This document shows, in pieces, positions 33,000 to 44,967 of a stretch of DNA of 64,000 nt (the stretch's first letter is position 1; every line of letters begins with the position of its first letter). This DNA is from Flabesymbios commensalis (Eukaryota > Annelida > Polychaeta > Terebellida > Flabelligeridae), in the NCBI GenBank assembly GCA_964017125.1, contig OZ024902.1, forward strand, positions 59,370,346 through 59,434,345, given 5' to 3'. The position numbers and the translations under genes are program-made. Below the pieces are notes generated by a model. That model ran no database searches. It had not been told where the DNA came from and saw nothing but the letters and a program-made list of their open reading frames with translations.

Positions 33000-34890
33000 A
33001 ATAATAACCACGCAAAGCTGTTATCAAATATATACACAAACTATTAAAAATATTTGTAACATAAATTTTCTTTATAGATCTATATAGACCTATAAAAATA
33101 AAGTATAGGCCTAAACAGCAACAATTTTTAAATGTGCAATTGGTTATCGCCTCAATACGTTCATCAATTCTTGCTATTTTAAATCAAATTTTAGGAACAA
33201 CTATCACCACTCTCATTGATTTAAATTAAATCAAAATTATATGGTCATTGTGCTTTTAACTTAATTTAAAGTTAACACCAGCGCTTAAATTCCTAAGATT
33301 GTATATTTTTTAGTCTACATTTGATTGAAATCATGAAAGAACAGTCCAAACCAAATTTAATCCAGATGAATTTTGTATTATGAATTTGTCACACCAAAAA
33401 TATGTCACTGTCAGTGACTGGAAGTGCTGCCGACTATTACACTAATAATGACGATTCAACCAGTCTAATGGTCGACTAGTCTACATCGTATATTTTAATT
33501 TTTATTCCATAAAAATGAGATTAAGCAGTGCAAAATTTTTGATTTCATGAAATGAAAAAAAAACAATTAGACTAGGCCTATATACGTTTTTGTAGACAGC
33601 TACAATTTTTTATTGTGCAATGTCTAGAATTAGACTATTAGATTTAAAATTAATTGGACCAAAGTCTAGTCCTAGGCCTGGCCTAGGCTAGGGCGGCTAG
33701 GCCAGGAGCCTATGGCTATAAAGTATAGTCTATAGAGTATACTAACAGTTAGAGTAACAGTTAGAGCTGAGTCTAGAATATATCTAGACTCCAGTAACTT
33801 TGACATTTAATTAACAGCGCGTACGGATAATACTATTATTAATAGTTAATAAAAACACGAATTCAGCGTGAGCGATAATATAAAAATTTGAAGTGGACCA
33901 TGTCATTGTGTCCAGTCCAATGTCGGTGATGATCAATCAAAGTCAATCTAAAAAAAACACTGACACATGGTTGAACATATTCAAAAACAATGCGAAACTA
34001 TATCTAACATATAAAAGAACTATTGAAACGTATTTGAAATACAAGATTTTCTTGATAGACATAGAATCTGGTATATCAATTTATATTTCTTTCGGATTAA
34101 TTTTGGTTTGGACCAGCCTCGCAGATTTCATTCCTAAATTTCAAGTAATTGGAGGGACGGACAGTCAGACAGCAGCCAAGCAATCAAACAAACCAGCACG
34201 ACCAAAAACAGTAGCCCACCCCCTTTTCGTGGAGGTAATAAGCAATAATTGCGAATTTCTGGTCTTCACATTTGAACAAATATGAACTATTTTAACATAC
34301 GAGACACAAAAGTTACAACTTGACGTTTTGGGGGTTAAATGTGCTAAAACCCAGCACCTGGCACACTGAAGAGTGTTCGGGAGTATCAGGCACCTTGTTC
34401 GTGGTTATGAACAACCACTTGTACTCTGTCATGATGAACGTTATCTTGAAAACAAGATAAATGTTATCTATTTCCGTAATGATAATAACGGTTCTACAAT
34501 AACAGTTCGAAGGGTCAAGTCTATATAGGCCATATATCCTGGGAACTATGTGAAACCACGCTTCTATTACGTACGACGTGACCTTATCAATGTGCTAGAA
34601 TTTCGATGAGGCGAGATCAAGTGGTTACCGTTATCAGGTTATGTTGTAAAGTTTCCCTGTATAGTTTTGTTGTAGAAACGTTCGTTTATCCCTAGTCACT
34701 AACATATTTATTCTAGAATCAAGTTCATGACTTATTAGTCTTGAACGGGAATGGTTGTTTATCCACCCAATTCGCCCAATTCAAAAACCCTTGGCAATGT
34801 GAAATAAATTAATATAGGCCTACACGGTATGAAACAAGCTGGTTTAGAACTTGTTTGTGTCTATCAAATTTAATTCAGAATTTTACTGGC
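33000..34890. other. Intergenic, AT-rich; no supported gene
   Basis: A 130-codon ORF at 33893-34285 ends in a repeat-like tail (gacggacagtcagacagcag) shared with 23450-23500 and shows no protein family signature. I do not call it a gene. Some taggcct-rich DNA lies at 33660-33720. Confidence 0.5.
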
Positions 34891-34892
34891 AT

Positions 34893-34960
34893 TCCAGCAA
34901 ACACAAAACATTTGTAGGCCTATAGCCTAACATTTGTACAATGTTGGATCATCGACAGAA
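34893..34960. mobile_element. Fold-back element fragment, CCCAGCA family
   Basis: ccagcaaacacaaaacattt then acatttgtacaatgttgg; the right half is missing. Confidence 0.55.
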
Positions 34961-35229
34961 AAGATTCATTTGAAAAATTGTAATATTTTTTACAGTACGT
35001 CGAAATTAATATTATTTACAGTGGACTTAGTCCTCTACTAATATCTGATATATCTACTTATCCTCTTATTGGTGCAATGTGACATAACCGTACATGCACA
35101 CTGGACCAGATTATACATAGGCCCTATAAGTGTCACTGTATGTAGATTATTATATTATGCAGATTAGATGCCTATTTTTGATCGGGTCAGTAGCCTATAG
35201 ATCTGCCAGATTTGTGTGATTTTTATATC

Positions 35230-35332
35230 AAATAGACGCTGATCCAATGCAGCGTGCTGGATTCTTGTTGGCCCGCCGTCTGCGACGCGCTGCCAGCCTC
35301 AACATTATACTACTAGCATCATGTTTGCTGGG
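35230..35332. mobile_element. Fold-back element, CCCAGCA family, degraded
   Basis: The core ttggcccgccgtctgcgacg then cgctgccagcctcaac, and the right end atcatgtttgctggg. Confidence 0.55.
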
Positions 35333-35379
35333 TGGAGAGAAAAGTCATCAACAAAATTAATATAATATCGACGCTCTAG

Positions 35380-38300
35380 ATATATCCGTCCGTCCGCTGT
35401 CCTGCCATCCGTCTGTCCTCATTTTGGTTCCCCGAGCATATCTCGGAATCCCATGGGCGTATTTCTTTCATATTGCACACATTTATCACTTAGGGGGGGG
35501 GGGGGGTAGATTGTAGATGTGCCTTTTTATCCCCCGTCCGACGAAGTTAGGGCGGGGGTATTAGCGTCGTCTCGGATGTCCATATGTCCGGGCGGCTCTT
35601 CATCCAAGTTTTGTTTCCGGAGCAGATCTCCGAAACCCATGGTGGGGGAATTCTTTCATATTGCACACACACATCCCTTAAGGGTTGTAGATGTGCCTTT
35701 TGTGGTTTATGAACCTTGACCTACTTGAATGACCGACCATTAGCCCTAGTTAACTTTAATATGCCTGATATCTGGCAAACCATGCTAGATAGCCAAACCA
35801 TTACTGTAAAAGAAAATATACGGTTTCAGATAGGGATGGAAAAATTTCAATTCGATCTTGAAAGCTCAAAATGGCCGACTATCAGCCATAATTAACTTTA
35901 ATATGCTTGATATCTGGCAAACCATTCCAGATAGCTAGACCATTACTATTTAAACAAAATGAGTGGTTTTAGGTAGTGATATGCCCTGACAAATTTCAAC
36001 TAGATCAAATTCAAAATGGCCGACTATCGGCCATGATTTGGCAAACCGTGCCAGATAGCTGGACCATTACTATAAAACAAAATGTGCGGTTTCAGGTAGG
36101 AATATGCCCTGGAAAATTTCAACTTGACCAAATTCAAAATGGCCGACCATCAGGCATATTTACCTTCAATATGCCTGATATCTGACAATCCGTGCTAGAT
36201 ATCTAGATCATTAACCATTACGCATCGTAGAGACCAATAATAATATATGGCAGTCAAGTGCTAAATCTTCTCTCCGCAAGCAGACGCGAAACTGCCCTGC
36301 ACATGTTAATAGTAATAACAATAATAATAGTAATAATAATTGTAATGTTAAACATAAATGGTTCAATGACGAACGTAAGCAATCACGCAATAATTATAGA
36401 AATAATAAAGATGCCTTTAGAAGGAATAAGTCCTATGTAAATAAAACAAACTTAATTAGATCTAGTAAAGCCTATAAGACTAGCTGAAGCCCGTAGGGAA
36501 TGCGAACATGAACTTCGTCTTATGAAATCCACGAATCCGAGAAAGTATTGGACTATGTTGAATATTAATAAATCTAAATGCCATAATATCCCTATCGCAA
36601 TGCAGAATATGTTTGATCATTTTAAATCCCTTAATATCACCACTGATGTAGACGATGACATTGCCTTAAGCTCATGTGCAGCCAATAATCCCGATCTCAA
36701 TTAACATTATTCTGAAGCAGAAATTCGCCGCGTTGTGAAGAAACTGAAGAACAATAAAGCCTGTCGACCTGATTTTGTACTAAATGAGTTTATAGAATCA
36801 ACTCTTGATGTATTTTTACCTATATATATTTAAAACTTTTTAATCACATTTTAGACACTGGTAATATCCCTAGAAACTTGACAATAGGCGAGATTATACC
36901 AATTTATAAAAATAAAGGAGAAAGAAATTTATCTGAGAATTACCGAGGCATTACAATTTTGAGTTGCTTTGGGAAATTTTTTACAGCACTTATTAACGAT
37001 CGTCTCACGAGCTTTGTCGAGACCAACAATATAATTGAAGAAAACCAAGAAGAAACAGACAGTTAAATTTACCATTAGACATTCAACTAGAATTATTTGA
37101 CTCTCTTGTTTTACCCATCCTTACTTATGGCTGTGAAGTATGGGGCTTCGAAAACATCAATCTGATTTAAAAATTACACTTGAAGTATCTTAAATACAGT
37201 TTGTCTCTAAAAATGTCTACCCCAACTTGCATGGCCCTTGGTGAAACTGGAAGATTCTCAGTTTCAATACATATTAATACTCGTGTTGTATCCTTTTGGA
37301 GCCGAATTATTCGAACTAGTAATAAAAATAAACTATCATCTATTATGTATAATATTATGTACGCACATTACAGAATCAACACTGTAGAATCTAAATGGTT
37401 AAACCATGTTAAAAATATTCTAGATAACTGTGGTGTAAGTTTTATCTGGCTTTCACAATCGATAACAATATGCTCCCTCCCTGAATTTATTCGGCTCAAT
37501 TTAAGAGAACAATATTCACAAGAATGGTCAACTACTGTGTATAATTCAAGTAAATGTGTGCTATATCGAGTTTTTAAGAAAAGCCTAATTTTTGAAAAAT
37601 ATCTTACTATGTCCCCATTTATCAGAAGAATAATTTGCAAGTTTCGTACTACTAATCAACGTCTGCCAATTGAAGTTGGCAGGTACGCAAATTTGCCAAG
37701 ACATACTAGGTTATGTGACAAATGCGAGTTGGGCTATGTCGGAGATGAATTTCATTTTTTATTTGAATGTCCTGAACTGCACGATTTGCGTACAGAGCTG
37801 CTTCCACGCTTTTGTCACAATAACCAAATTATGTTAAAACTGGAGTCTCTAATGACTTGTGTCAATACATTTATGTTAAATAAACTGGCTAAATTCATTA
37901 GTCGAGGATGTCAGAAGCTAAATATCTACATATAATAATTCCAATCACCAATGAAATACATATTATAAATCCATTTCTTATGCTTTACTATCTGTTTAAA
38001 GGTACATTGATTTACCTCTATATGTTGTTTATCTGTTTATACGCATTTGAAACCTACTATTATTATGTTAACAATGTTTAGCTTAAATTCAATTTGTTAA
38101 GTATTTTGTTTTAATCTGTTTCAACTGGATTATAATTTCTTGCTTTTGTTACATCTTGAATTGTATGATACCTGTGCCCCATGCCTCATTGAGGCCAGGG
38201 TTCAATAAACTTTTGATTTTGAAACAAAATGTGCGCTTTCAGGTATGGATATGCCCTGAGAAAATTTCAACTTGATAAAATTAAAAATGTCCAACTATGG

Positions 38301-38400
38301 GTCATAATAAACATGCTTTAATTGGTTAAGATTTAACAAATTGTGCCAAATAGCAAACCGTGCCAGATAGTTAGACCATTACCGGTTCTATAAAACAACA
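35380..38400 (+). repeat. Head-array-tail repeat element, family 3, split by a LINE
   Basis: The head hairpin tatcccccgtccgacgaagt ... gggcgggggta lies at about 35528-35560. The subhead gtttccggagcagatctcc and cttgacctactt are shared with family 1. A partial extra subhead lies before the head, at 35385-35518. Monomers of ~145 bp (ctagaccattactat, caaaatggccgac) run from about 35750 to 36235 and resume at about 38220-38400 after the inserted LINE. No tail was recognised. Confidence 0.7.
36236..38219 (+). mobile_element. Truncated non-LTR retrotransposon (LINE) lacking the RT core
   Basis: A 5'-truncated element: KHKWFNDERKQSRNNYR (about 36350-36400), EAEIRRVVKKLKNNKACRPD (about 36717-36775), GEIIPIYKNKGE and NYRGITILSCFGKFF (about 36885-36985). 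Between about 37055 and 37080 the catalytic palm with its YADD box is deleted. The C-terminal domain then follows, open for 251 codons (37180-37935): LGETGRFSV, FRTTNQRLPIEVGRY (about 37640-37683), and a Cys-rich LCDKC...GDEFHFLFECPEL that looks like a zinc knuckle. The 3' end has aataaactttt (38202-38212). It interrupts the family 3 array. Confidence 0.85.
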
Positions 38401-39800
38401 GACCTGTGCGGTTTCAATGTCCAAATTATAGGCCTACAACCCCATGGTTGCGGGATTTCTTACTAAATCTGTACCGGGAACACGTTTATAATATTTACAG
38501 CAACTAGGGTTGCAACTGTGGCTGAAATTATGATTTAACATGAATGAATAAATTACAATAACTTTAGGATAGTTCAAGAACTTTCGATGTCTCGTTTTGT
38601 GACAAAAATGATTAATATAATATTATAACTAAACCGAAAAAAATAACTCAAACATATTAGTGGTGAAAGGGTTAATTTCCCGATTTGCGTGTCGCTTCAG
38701 TGCACGCGATGACAGTTACCAATTAGCAGGGGATATAAGAAGCGTATTAACCCTTCCAGTGCCAAGAGCTGATATAATCACCATTATAGAAGCGTCAAAG
38801 TAAATTCAATACCATTTTAAATTTATAAATAAATCTTTAAAAGTGAGAAATTTAATTTGACTGATATCATTTTTCTATCATTTGTACGCGGAATGTTGAA
38901 TTCCAAATTGCTTTATACAACAGAACATTTCAACACTCAATGTGCTTTATTTACAGTAGGATTAGGATTATGTGGACACAAACTACACATATTCTTAAAA
39001 GTACGTCGTATTCAGTGTTTTTAACTGATGTCAAACAACAGTTAATCACTGATTAGTTATTATTACTAGATTAGCAAACAACTACTGCAGGAGCCTATAA
39101 TTAGACCATAGTCACATCAAATAAATAATTAGGCATACAACACGTGTCCACAAATGGTTATTTGGCATTTTTTGTTCTTTGGGGTGAGGTTTTATTAAGG
39201 TTTTGTTGCGTGCCTGTCTATTGTAAAATAGACCTATATCTGATTACGACAACTGTCTTAGGCTTGAAGGTGGCTGTCACGACAGCCATCATATCCCAGT
39301 AAACATGGTAAACACAAAACATTGTCCTTTACTAAGATATAAATCACCTCCGCTAAACTGTTACTATGACGGCCATAGTTATGTGCACGGATCCTCCACA
39401 TGAAGATAATAGACATTGAAAGCTAAAATATTTGTTAAACACCATAGAAACCAATTTTTTTTTTTTAATTCAAAATCGTTATTAATACCAAGATGGCGAT
39501 ATAATTTCAATTAACCTACCGATACTAAAAATAGGCCTATATTTAGAAAAATATTGAAGACGATAAAATGGGGATCAACTTTAGACGCGCACACTTATAA
39601 ATAAATCAGTGAAATTCAATGTGTTATATGAGGGATTCTATAATTTTAGGCACCAGTGATGATATTTTCTTTGATATATGAGATTGTCTGAATATTGTCA
39701 AAAATTTAAACACATGTCAACTTAGATTTGTTTATTGACATGGCGTTTTCAGCAGAGCTTAATTTCAATTTTAAATGCTTATTTTTATCAATTTAAATTT
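38400..39800. other. Intergenic; no recognised feature
   Basis: AT-rich. TTAA-adjacent termini such as ttaacccttccagtgcc near 38748 hint at a decayed MITE, but no partner end was found. Confidence 0.4.
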
Positions 39801-39805
39801 TTCTT

Positions 39806-40660
39806 ACCGTTATGGTGGGACTAATTTACCGTTATGGAGAGACCAATTTATGTTATGGAGTAATCTTCAAACTTGAATTTCTCAGTGACCCTTCTACAAA
39901 AGTACCATATTTAACAAGTAGTTGAACATGACTAATAAAATGTTGATAACTTAATTTGGAAAGCATCACTTTATGACAATAACCCTTAAATAATGAAATA
40001 AGAATTACTCTCCGTTACGATTATTGTCGTTATGGAGAGTAATAATAACGAACATTGTCTCTCCATAACGACAATTATTTCTGTTATGGAAGTGACGATA
40101 AACAAATACTAAATATCGATGCTAACACAATTTAAAAGACAAAAACAAAAGTTACTATTTCAACAAGTGTCACTTGTTGGTTAAAATACCAAATTCATAA
40201 AGGTTTATAGCTATTTTTAAATGAGTAAAAGGGTAATTTGTGACTACTTTTTCTCTCCATAACGTTTTTATTTTTGTTATGGAGAGACAGAAAATACGCG
40301 TTATGGAGAGACGTTTTTTTTACTAAATCGTGCATAGCATCTATGTATTATGCTATACTATGATTATTTTTATTTTTTTCAAATGAGGTTGTAGTAGGCT
40401 TGGAGGTTGTAGGGTGCTTAGAAGTTTTATTGCAGTATTTATGTTGAAAAAATCGCGTTATGGAGAGACGTTGAATTAAAATACTCACCCAAAGACTTGC
40501 ATAAACCTTATATTATTTCTAAACAAAAACACATTTATTAGACTTTTTTCTTGATTTACGGCATGGAGGTCTCGCGCAACTGTTTTGTACCAGACAAGTG
40601 ATATTTTGGTCAGAAAAAGTATAGAAATTACCTGAAAACTATAAGCGTTACGGAGTGTCG
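39806..40660. repeat. Scattered cluster of a GTTATGGAGAGAC motif in both orientations
   Basis: About ten exact or near copies of cgttatggagagac or its reverse gtctctccataacg occur near 39806, 39829, 39851, 40011, 40031, 40061, 40079, 40252, 40279, 40302, 40454 and 40645. They are separated by unrelated AT-rich DNA at uneven distances. No element ends or ORF were found. Confidence 0.7.
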
Positions 40661-40669
40661 CTGCGATGT

Positions 40670-41530
40670 GGGACAGACATAAATTGCATAAAAAGTGGTA
40701 AAATAATAAAATTATTTTAAAAAACTTGTATAGGCCCTACATATATATAATCTTATAGATAGTGTTTAGCACTAACATTATATCAGAAACAAATATATTA
40801 TATATAATACAGGAAGTCTAGAATAAATCACCTGTTTATTTGGGATTTAGAATGTGGGACAAGGCTTTTTGGCTAAAATTGGCTAAATTCACATAATATA
40901 TCTTTTAAAAAACACATTTATGTTAGAATTTTTTGAGTTGTAATATTGCTATATTGTAAAATAAAGGTCAGATTTTGCATTTATGTAATCAAATTAAATG
41001 AAGATATTCAATAATAAATATTACAAGGTGCGGACACCTTACATGGTCAGGACATGAACAAACTTTTCAAGGGTTGTTCATGTACCCTAGCCATAGGCCT
41101 ACATAAAAAACTGAACAGTGCGTTTTCGAGGTGATTTTTCAAGGATCCGATATTATTTTACTAAAAATAAAGTAGGTCTAACGTTACCAAATTTATTGAA
41201 ATTATGACGGTTGCAACCTTCAAATATAGCTAAGTAGACCTGCCCCCCCCCCCCCTATTTGTTTTTAAATTCGAAGCTGGCAATTGTGATCAATTGGGTC
41301 AACAATATCAGCACTGCACTAGTCTTGAACTTTTACGAGTGAATGTAGGCCTAATTTATGAATTTATAGGAGCCTTGAACACTCTAAGATCAATGTTCTT
41401 CGTGGAGCAATAAAGTCAAGTGTGTCACTCTCATTTAACACCTTTGAAATCGACAGTAGTGTTGGAGCGTCAGAGATCTAATTTCTATGAGAAAATTTAT
41501 GTTTAAACCAGTTTCTAAACCCAGTTTTCT
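40670..41530. other. Intergenic; no recognised feature
   Basis: AT-rich DNA with a 13-C tract at about 41243-41255. Nothing else supportable. Confidence 0.4.
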
Positions 41531-41538
41531 ACAAAATA

Positions 41539-41642
41539 AACACGACGTATTTAGGACGGTTCAATGCTGGGCCAGCGTCGCAAACGGTGGACCAACATTG
41601 AATCGAGATTGGGTGAAATAATGGCTTCCATTGTGTTTGCTT
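41539..41642. mobile_element. Fold-back element, CCCAGCA family, degraded
   Basis: aacacgacgt at the left, the core ggttcaatgctgggccagcg then ggtggaccaacattgaatcg, and tgtgtttgct at the right. Confidence 0.6.
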
Positions 41643-42341
41643 GAACACGTGTTGTTCACATGCGCACAGCATGCTAGTGAGTCTACAGGTAATGCATCAA
41701 CACTGATGACCTGGTGACAATAAGACAAAAAATGAAGCAATTCTGTGAAACACAGTGACGTCACTCGGTGAAAATAAGGTAGAACCTTCCCCCATACTTC
41801 ATTGTATACACTCTTTGCACGATTCTGCGCGTAGACACCCTTTCAGATACATGTATACAGGTTATTAGGACCGATCCACCCCACTCCTTAGTTTTTAGTA
41901 GCCTACTAGCGATTCCATAAAACATCGTTCAAAAACTTACAATACGGTACTAAGACTGTCACCAAAATATGACACGTCTGGAGCATCTTCATAATATCTT
42001 CAGTGAAACCACGTATATTTCTGTGAATATTTGTATTAAAGGTGTAGTCAACTGTCAAAATTCGCGGGACAAGGGTCCCCCAGAAGGCAATAGTGCCCGT
42101 TGGTAGGCCAAGGCCCTATTCCATAATAATACTAAATATGCTTTTCATACCCAAAGCCTCATTAAGAGCAAGTTCTCAAATCACAGCAAGTTCATATATA
42201 CCTGAGCGACATCTATGAGTAACAATTCTATCGAATCTCAAAGCCCTTTGTCCTGGATCTTAGCTGGGCCCTGCTTTGCAAACAAACTGACTGTATTACT
42301 GTGGGTATTTCGAAACAGGTTGACCCCATGCGTGTACCGAC

Positions 42342-42444
42342 ACCCTGTGAGCACAACACATTTGTATGACTTTGTACAATGGTGGACCAACGTCGTTGGG
42401 CCAACGTTGTATAAATGTTATACAAATGTTTTGTGTTTGCTGGG
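42342..42444. mobile_element. Fold-back element, CCCAGCA family
   Basis: caccctgtgagcacaacaca at the left, gttttgtgtttgctggg at the right, and core ggtggaccaacgtcgttggg then ccaacgtt. Confidence 0.72.
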
Positions 42445-42470
42445 GAGGAGGACTTTCTCTCAAACTTTGT

Positions 42471-42545
42471 ACATTTGTGCAATGTTGGTACAATGTTGGG
42501 CCAGCGTCGCAGACGTTGGCCTAACATTAAAACAACGTCGGGTGA
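42471..42545. mobile_element. Fold-back element core, CCCAGCA family
   Basis: caatgttgggccagcgtcgc then agacgttggcctaacattaa. The ends are missing, and it sits 27 bp after the previous copy. Confidence 0.55.
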
Positions 42546-42804
42546 GTGTTCGTTGGAGTAGTATCCAGTCTTATAATCAGGTTACTTCATCAACCACACT
42601 GTACTGTATACTGAAGGCTTACACGCATGCAAGTTTAGAACATGACTCTATCTTTAATAACGTGTAATTTTTACAATTCAAATAACCCCCTCAGAGCGTT
42701 TGCTTTTCATATTTGTATACCGACAAGTATACGGGGAAATTTTTCGGGGGTTAGTTTTTCAAGCATTTAAAGCGAATTTGATCAGTTACAAAATATTGAT
42801 CTTT

Positions 42805-42893
42805 CCCAGCAGGCACAAGACATTCAATTGATGTATATTGGTTAACCGCTGGTCACGTTAAACCTGCATTGATACAACGTATTGTGCCTGCGG
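42805..42893. mobile_element. Fold-back element, CCCAGCA family, diverged
   Basis: Left cccagcaggcacaag, right ttgtgcctgcgg; the core is decayed. A further decayed core is at about 42944-43040. Confidence 0.5.
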
Positions 42894-43305
42894 TTTATTA
42901 CGTGATGAACCCCTATTCCAAACGAACTCAACTCGTTAAAACAATATTGGTTCAATGATGGATCAGCGTTGTAGACGGTGGGCCAGCATTGATCAGCATT
43001 GGTTCAAAGTCATCAATCCCATGCTGATTCTACATTAACCATTCAATCGCTAAGCACGTCATCTTCTGTAATTGTTTGAAATATGTTTCTGGAGGCAAAC
43101 ATATCACTGTTATTGGAATTGTGTGTCTGCTTAATCATCAAGTTATGATAATATTTTTACTTTTCATCCACCTGAAGCTGTGATAGCGCAAGAGTCCCCA
43201 GCTTGGACTAGGTTAAATGGTGGTCAATTAAGCGCCGCATTAGGCCTACAGTTAAACCCAGGAGTTTATCCGGGAGTTTATAAACCACCATTGTTTCAAT
43301 GGCTT

Positions 43306-43396
43306 TCCAGCAAACACGAGACGTTGGTCCAATGTTGGCTCTTCGAGGCTGGCCCAACATCAACCCAACATTGGGTCAACACCTCGTGTTTGCTAT
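43306..43396. mobile_element. Fold-back element, CCCAGCA family
   Basis: ccagcaaacacgagacgttg at the left and acctcgtgtttgct at the right. The arms pair through ttggtccaatgttgg/ccaacattgggtcaa around a ggctcttcgaggctgg centre. A decayed relative lies at about 43574-43668. Confidence 0.7.
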
Positions 43397-43699
43397 GTAG
43401 ATCTAGGCCCTTATAATGTGTGATTCTGAGAAATGTAATAAATTATTCATTACAAAGTCTCGTTATGCCAAGCGCAGATAATTTGAGCACACGGAAATCT
43501 ACTGGGGTTGGGGCACTTCATGGCCATTACTGGTTCTTCAGTCCTTCTTTGTACCACACCTATCAGTGTTCATATCACATTGGCCCAACACTATGGTTTT
43601 GTGTCCATTAATGTCGTCGAAGTTGGCCCAACTGTGAAACAACCAAGTACCAACGTTTGCACTGGTTTTCATTGTTGGTATTTTTCCACACGACATCCT

Positions 43700-44640
43700 T
43701 CTCTCTAGGCTACCACCGAGGGGTCTGCCAGTGGAACCTTGACCTGCTCACGACAGAAACGCGTGCTAACCTTACTATCAGTAGAATCTGCCAATGATAA
43801 AGCGTTTAATTTTATCAATATATATAGGCATAGACTACTCATCAAAATGATAGACAAATCATATTGTGATACTTTCTATGCAGGGGGAGGGGGGGGGGCA
43901 GGAGACAAGAGGACAGTCGCCGAAAAAGTCTACTTTTAGATGTTCTGGATGATCAATTTTAGAGCTCCATTACTTTTTTGTTCATTTTCACAGAGAAACT
44001 CTAAAGCCTATTTAAATCATCCATAGTTTTTAAAGGTTTTGTAAATGCACGAATATTATGTAAATATATCGGCATTAATGCCGATATATTGTTACTAATT
44101 AGTTAACAATGCGATACGTTATCAAGTATTATATGAAGTTATAAATCAGTCAGTCCGTGTACAATATTTACTTAGGCCTAAGGGGTTAATTAAATTAAGA
44201 GCCAATATATATAGGCCCCCTACTGTGGAAATTGGGTCAACATCAACCTGGTTTTATAACCGCCTTAATACTGAACCTTCATAAACATGCATGGCAAACA
44301 ACCAGTTCTGGCAGTTGCGACTTCTACTGTATAATTTTAGCAATCTGATTGTTTAAAAAAAAAGATTGTAGGCCATATTCTACCGTATTTCGTGATTTAT
44401 AGCCTATCACAGAATGTTATTAATGCTTAGGCCTACAATAAATTAAGTCTGATTTTGTCAAATAGCATTTTGATTATGTTCAGAAATGTCCATGAGGCAT
44501 CGAATAAAAAACAACGAAGGTTCGTCACCAAAATGAAAAGAGTGAAAAAGATGGTTTACAGTTTTGCGCCAATTTCTAAACTAATTTTTCTCACGGTCAG
44601 GAGAGAGACTCTAATTTTAGTGGCGGGCCAAGACTAAGAT
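43700..44640. other. Intergenic; no recognised feature
   Basis: AT-rich; a G tract lies at 43889-43898 and an inverted repeat tatatcggcattaatgccga/tata near 44066-44088. No gene signal. Confidence 0.4.
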
Positions 44641-44653
44641 GCTGGCATGCACT

Positions 44654-44810
44654 TGAAGCGACACAATCAGGCCAAAATACCATCTTATTTCTCTATTTTA
44701 GCTAGTCAATGTGCAACATTTTTATATTTGCAGAAAATGTGGTGTCAAACGCCCTAGCTGTAGTCCGTTGCGCATTTAGAATGGGATTTTAGCCTGATTG
44801 TGTCTCTTTG
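44654..44810. mobile_element. MITE-like element, family K
   Basis: 157 bp. The left end tgaagcgacacaatcaggcc and the right end gcctgattgtgtctctttg are inverted repeats that continue through aaaatacca/tgggatttt. No coding capacity; superfamily unknown. Confidence 0.65.
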
Positions 44811-44967
44811 AAAATACCCACATGATAATCAGCAAGTAGACACGATACATTGACACAATTCTGGTCCATTATTGTTGGTCTACCATTTACGATGATGGCC
44901 ATTGCCCAAACATTGACCAGGGGTCTGGCGTCAGCATATGCATGTGCTTGCAGACCTGTATAGGGCG

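Larger units (their letters stand above)
41810..43175 (+). repeat. Second copy of the 14885-15690 repeat, with a ~620-bp insertion
   Basis: 41810-42032 and 42660-43175 match successive parts of 14885-15690. The block 42033-42660 is extra and contains two fold-back elements. The breakpoint lies in ttgtatta|ttaataacgtgtaat compared with ttgtattattatcgtgtaat in the uninterrupted copy. Confidence 0.7.

Noticed and set aside
33893-34285. 130-codon plus-strand ORF as a gene
   Set aside because: No family signature; its end overlaps a repeat-like tail also seen near 23450-23500, and it has no start or splice context.
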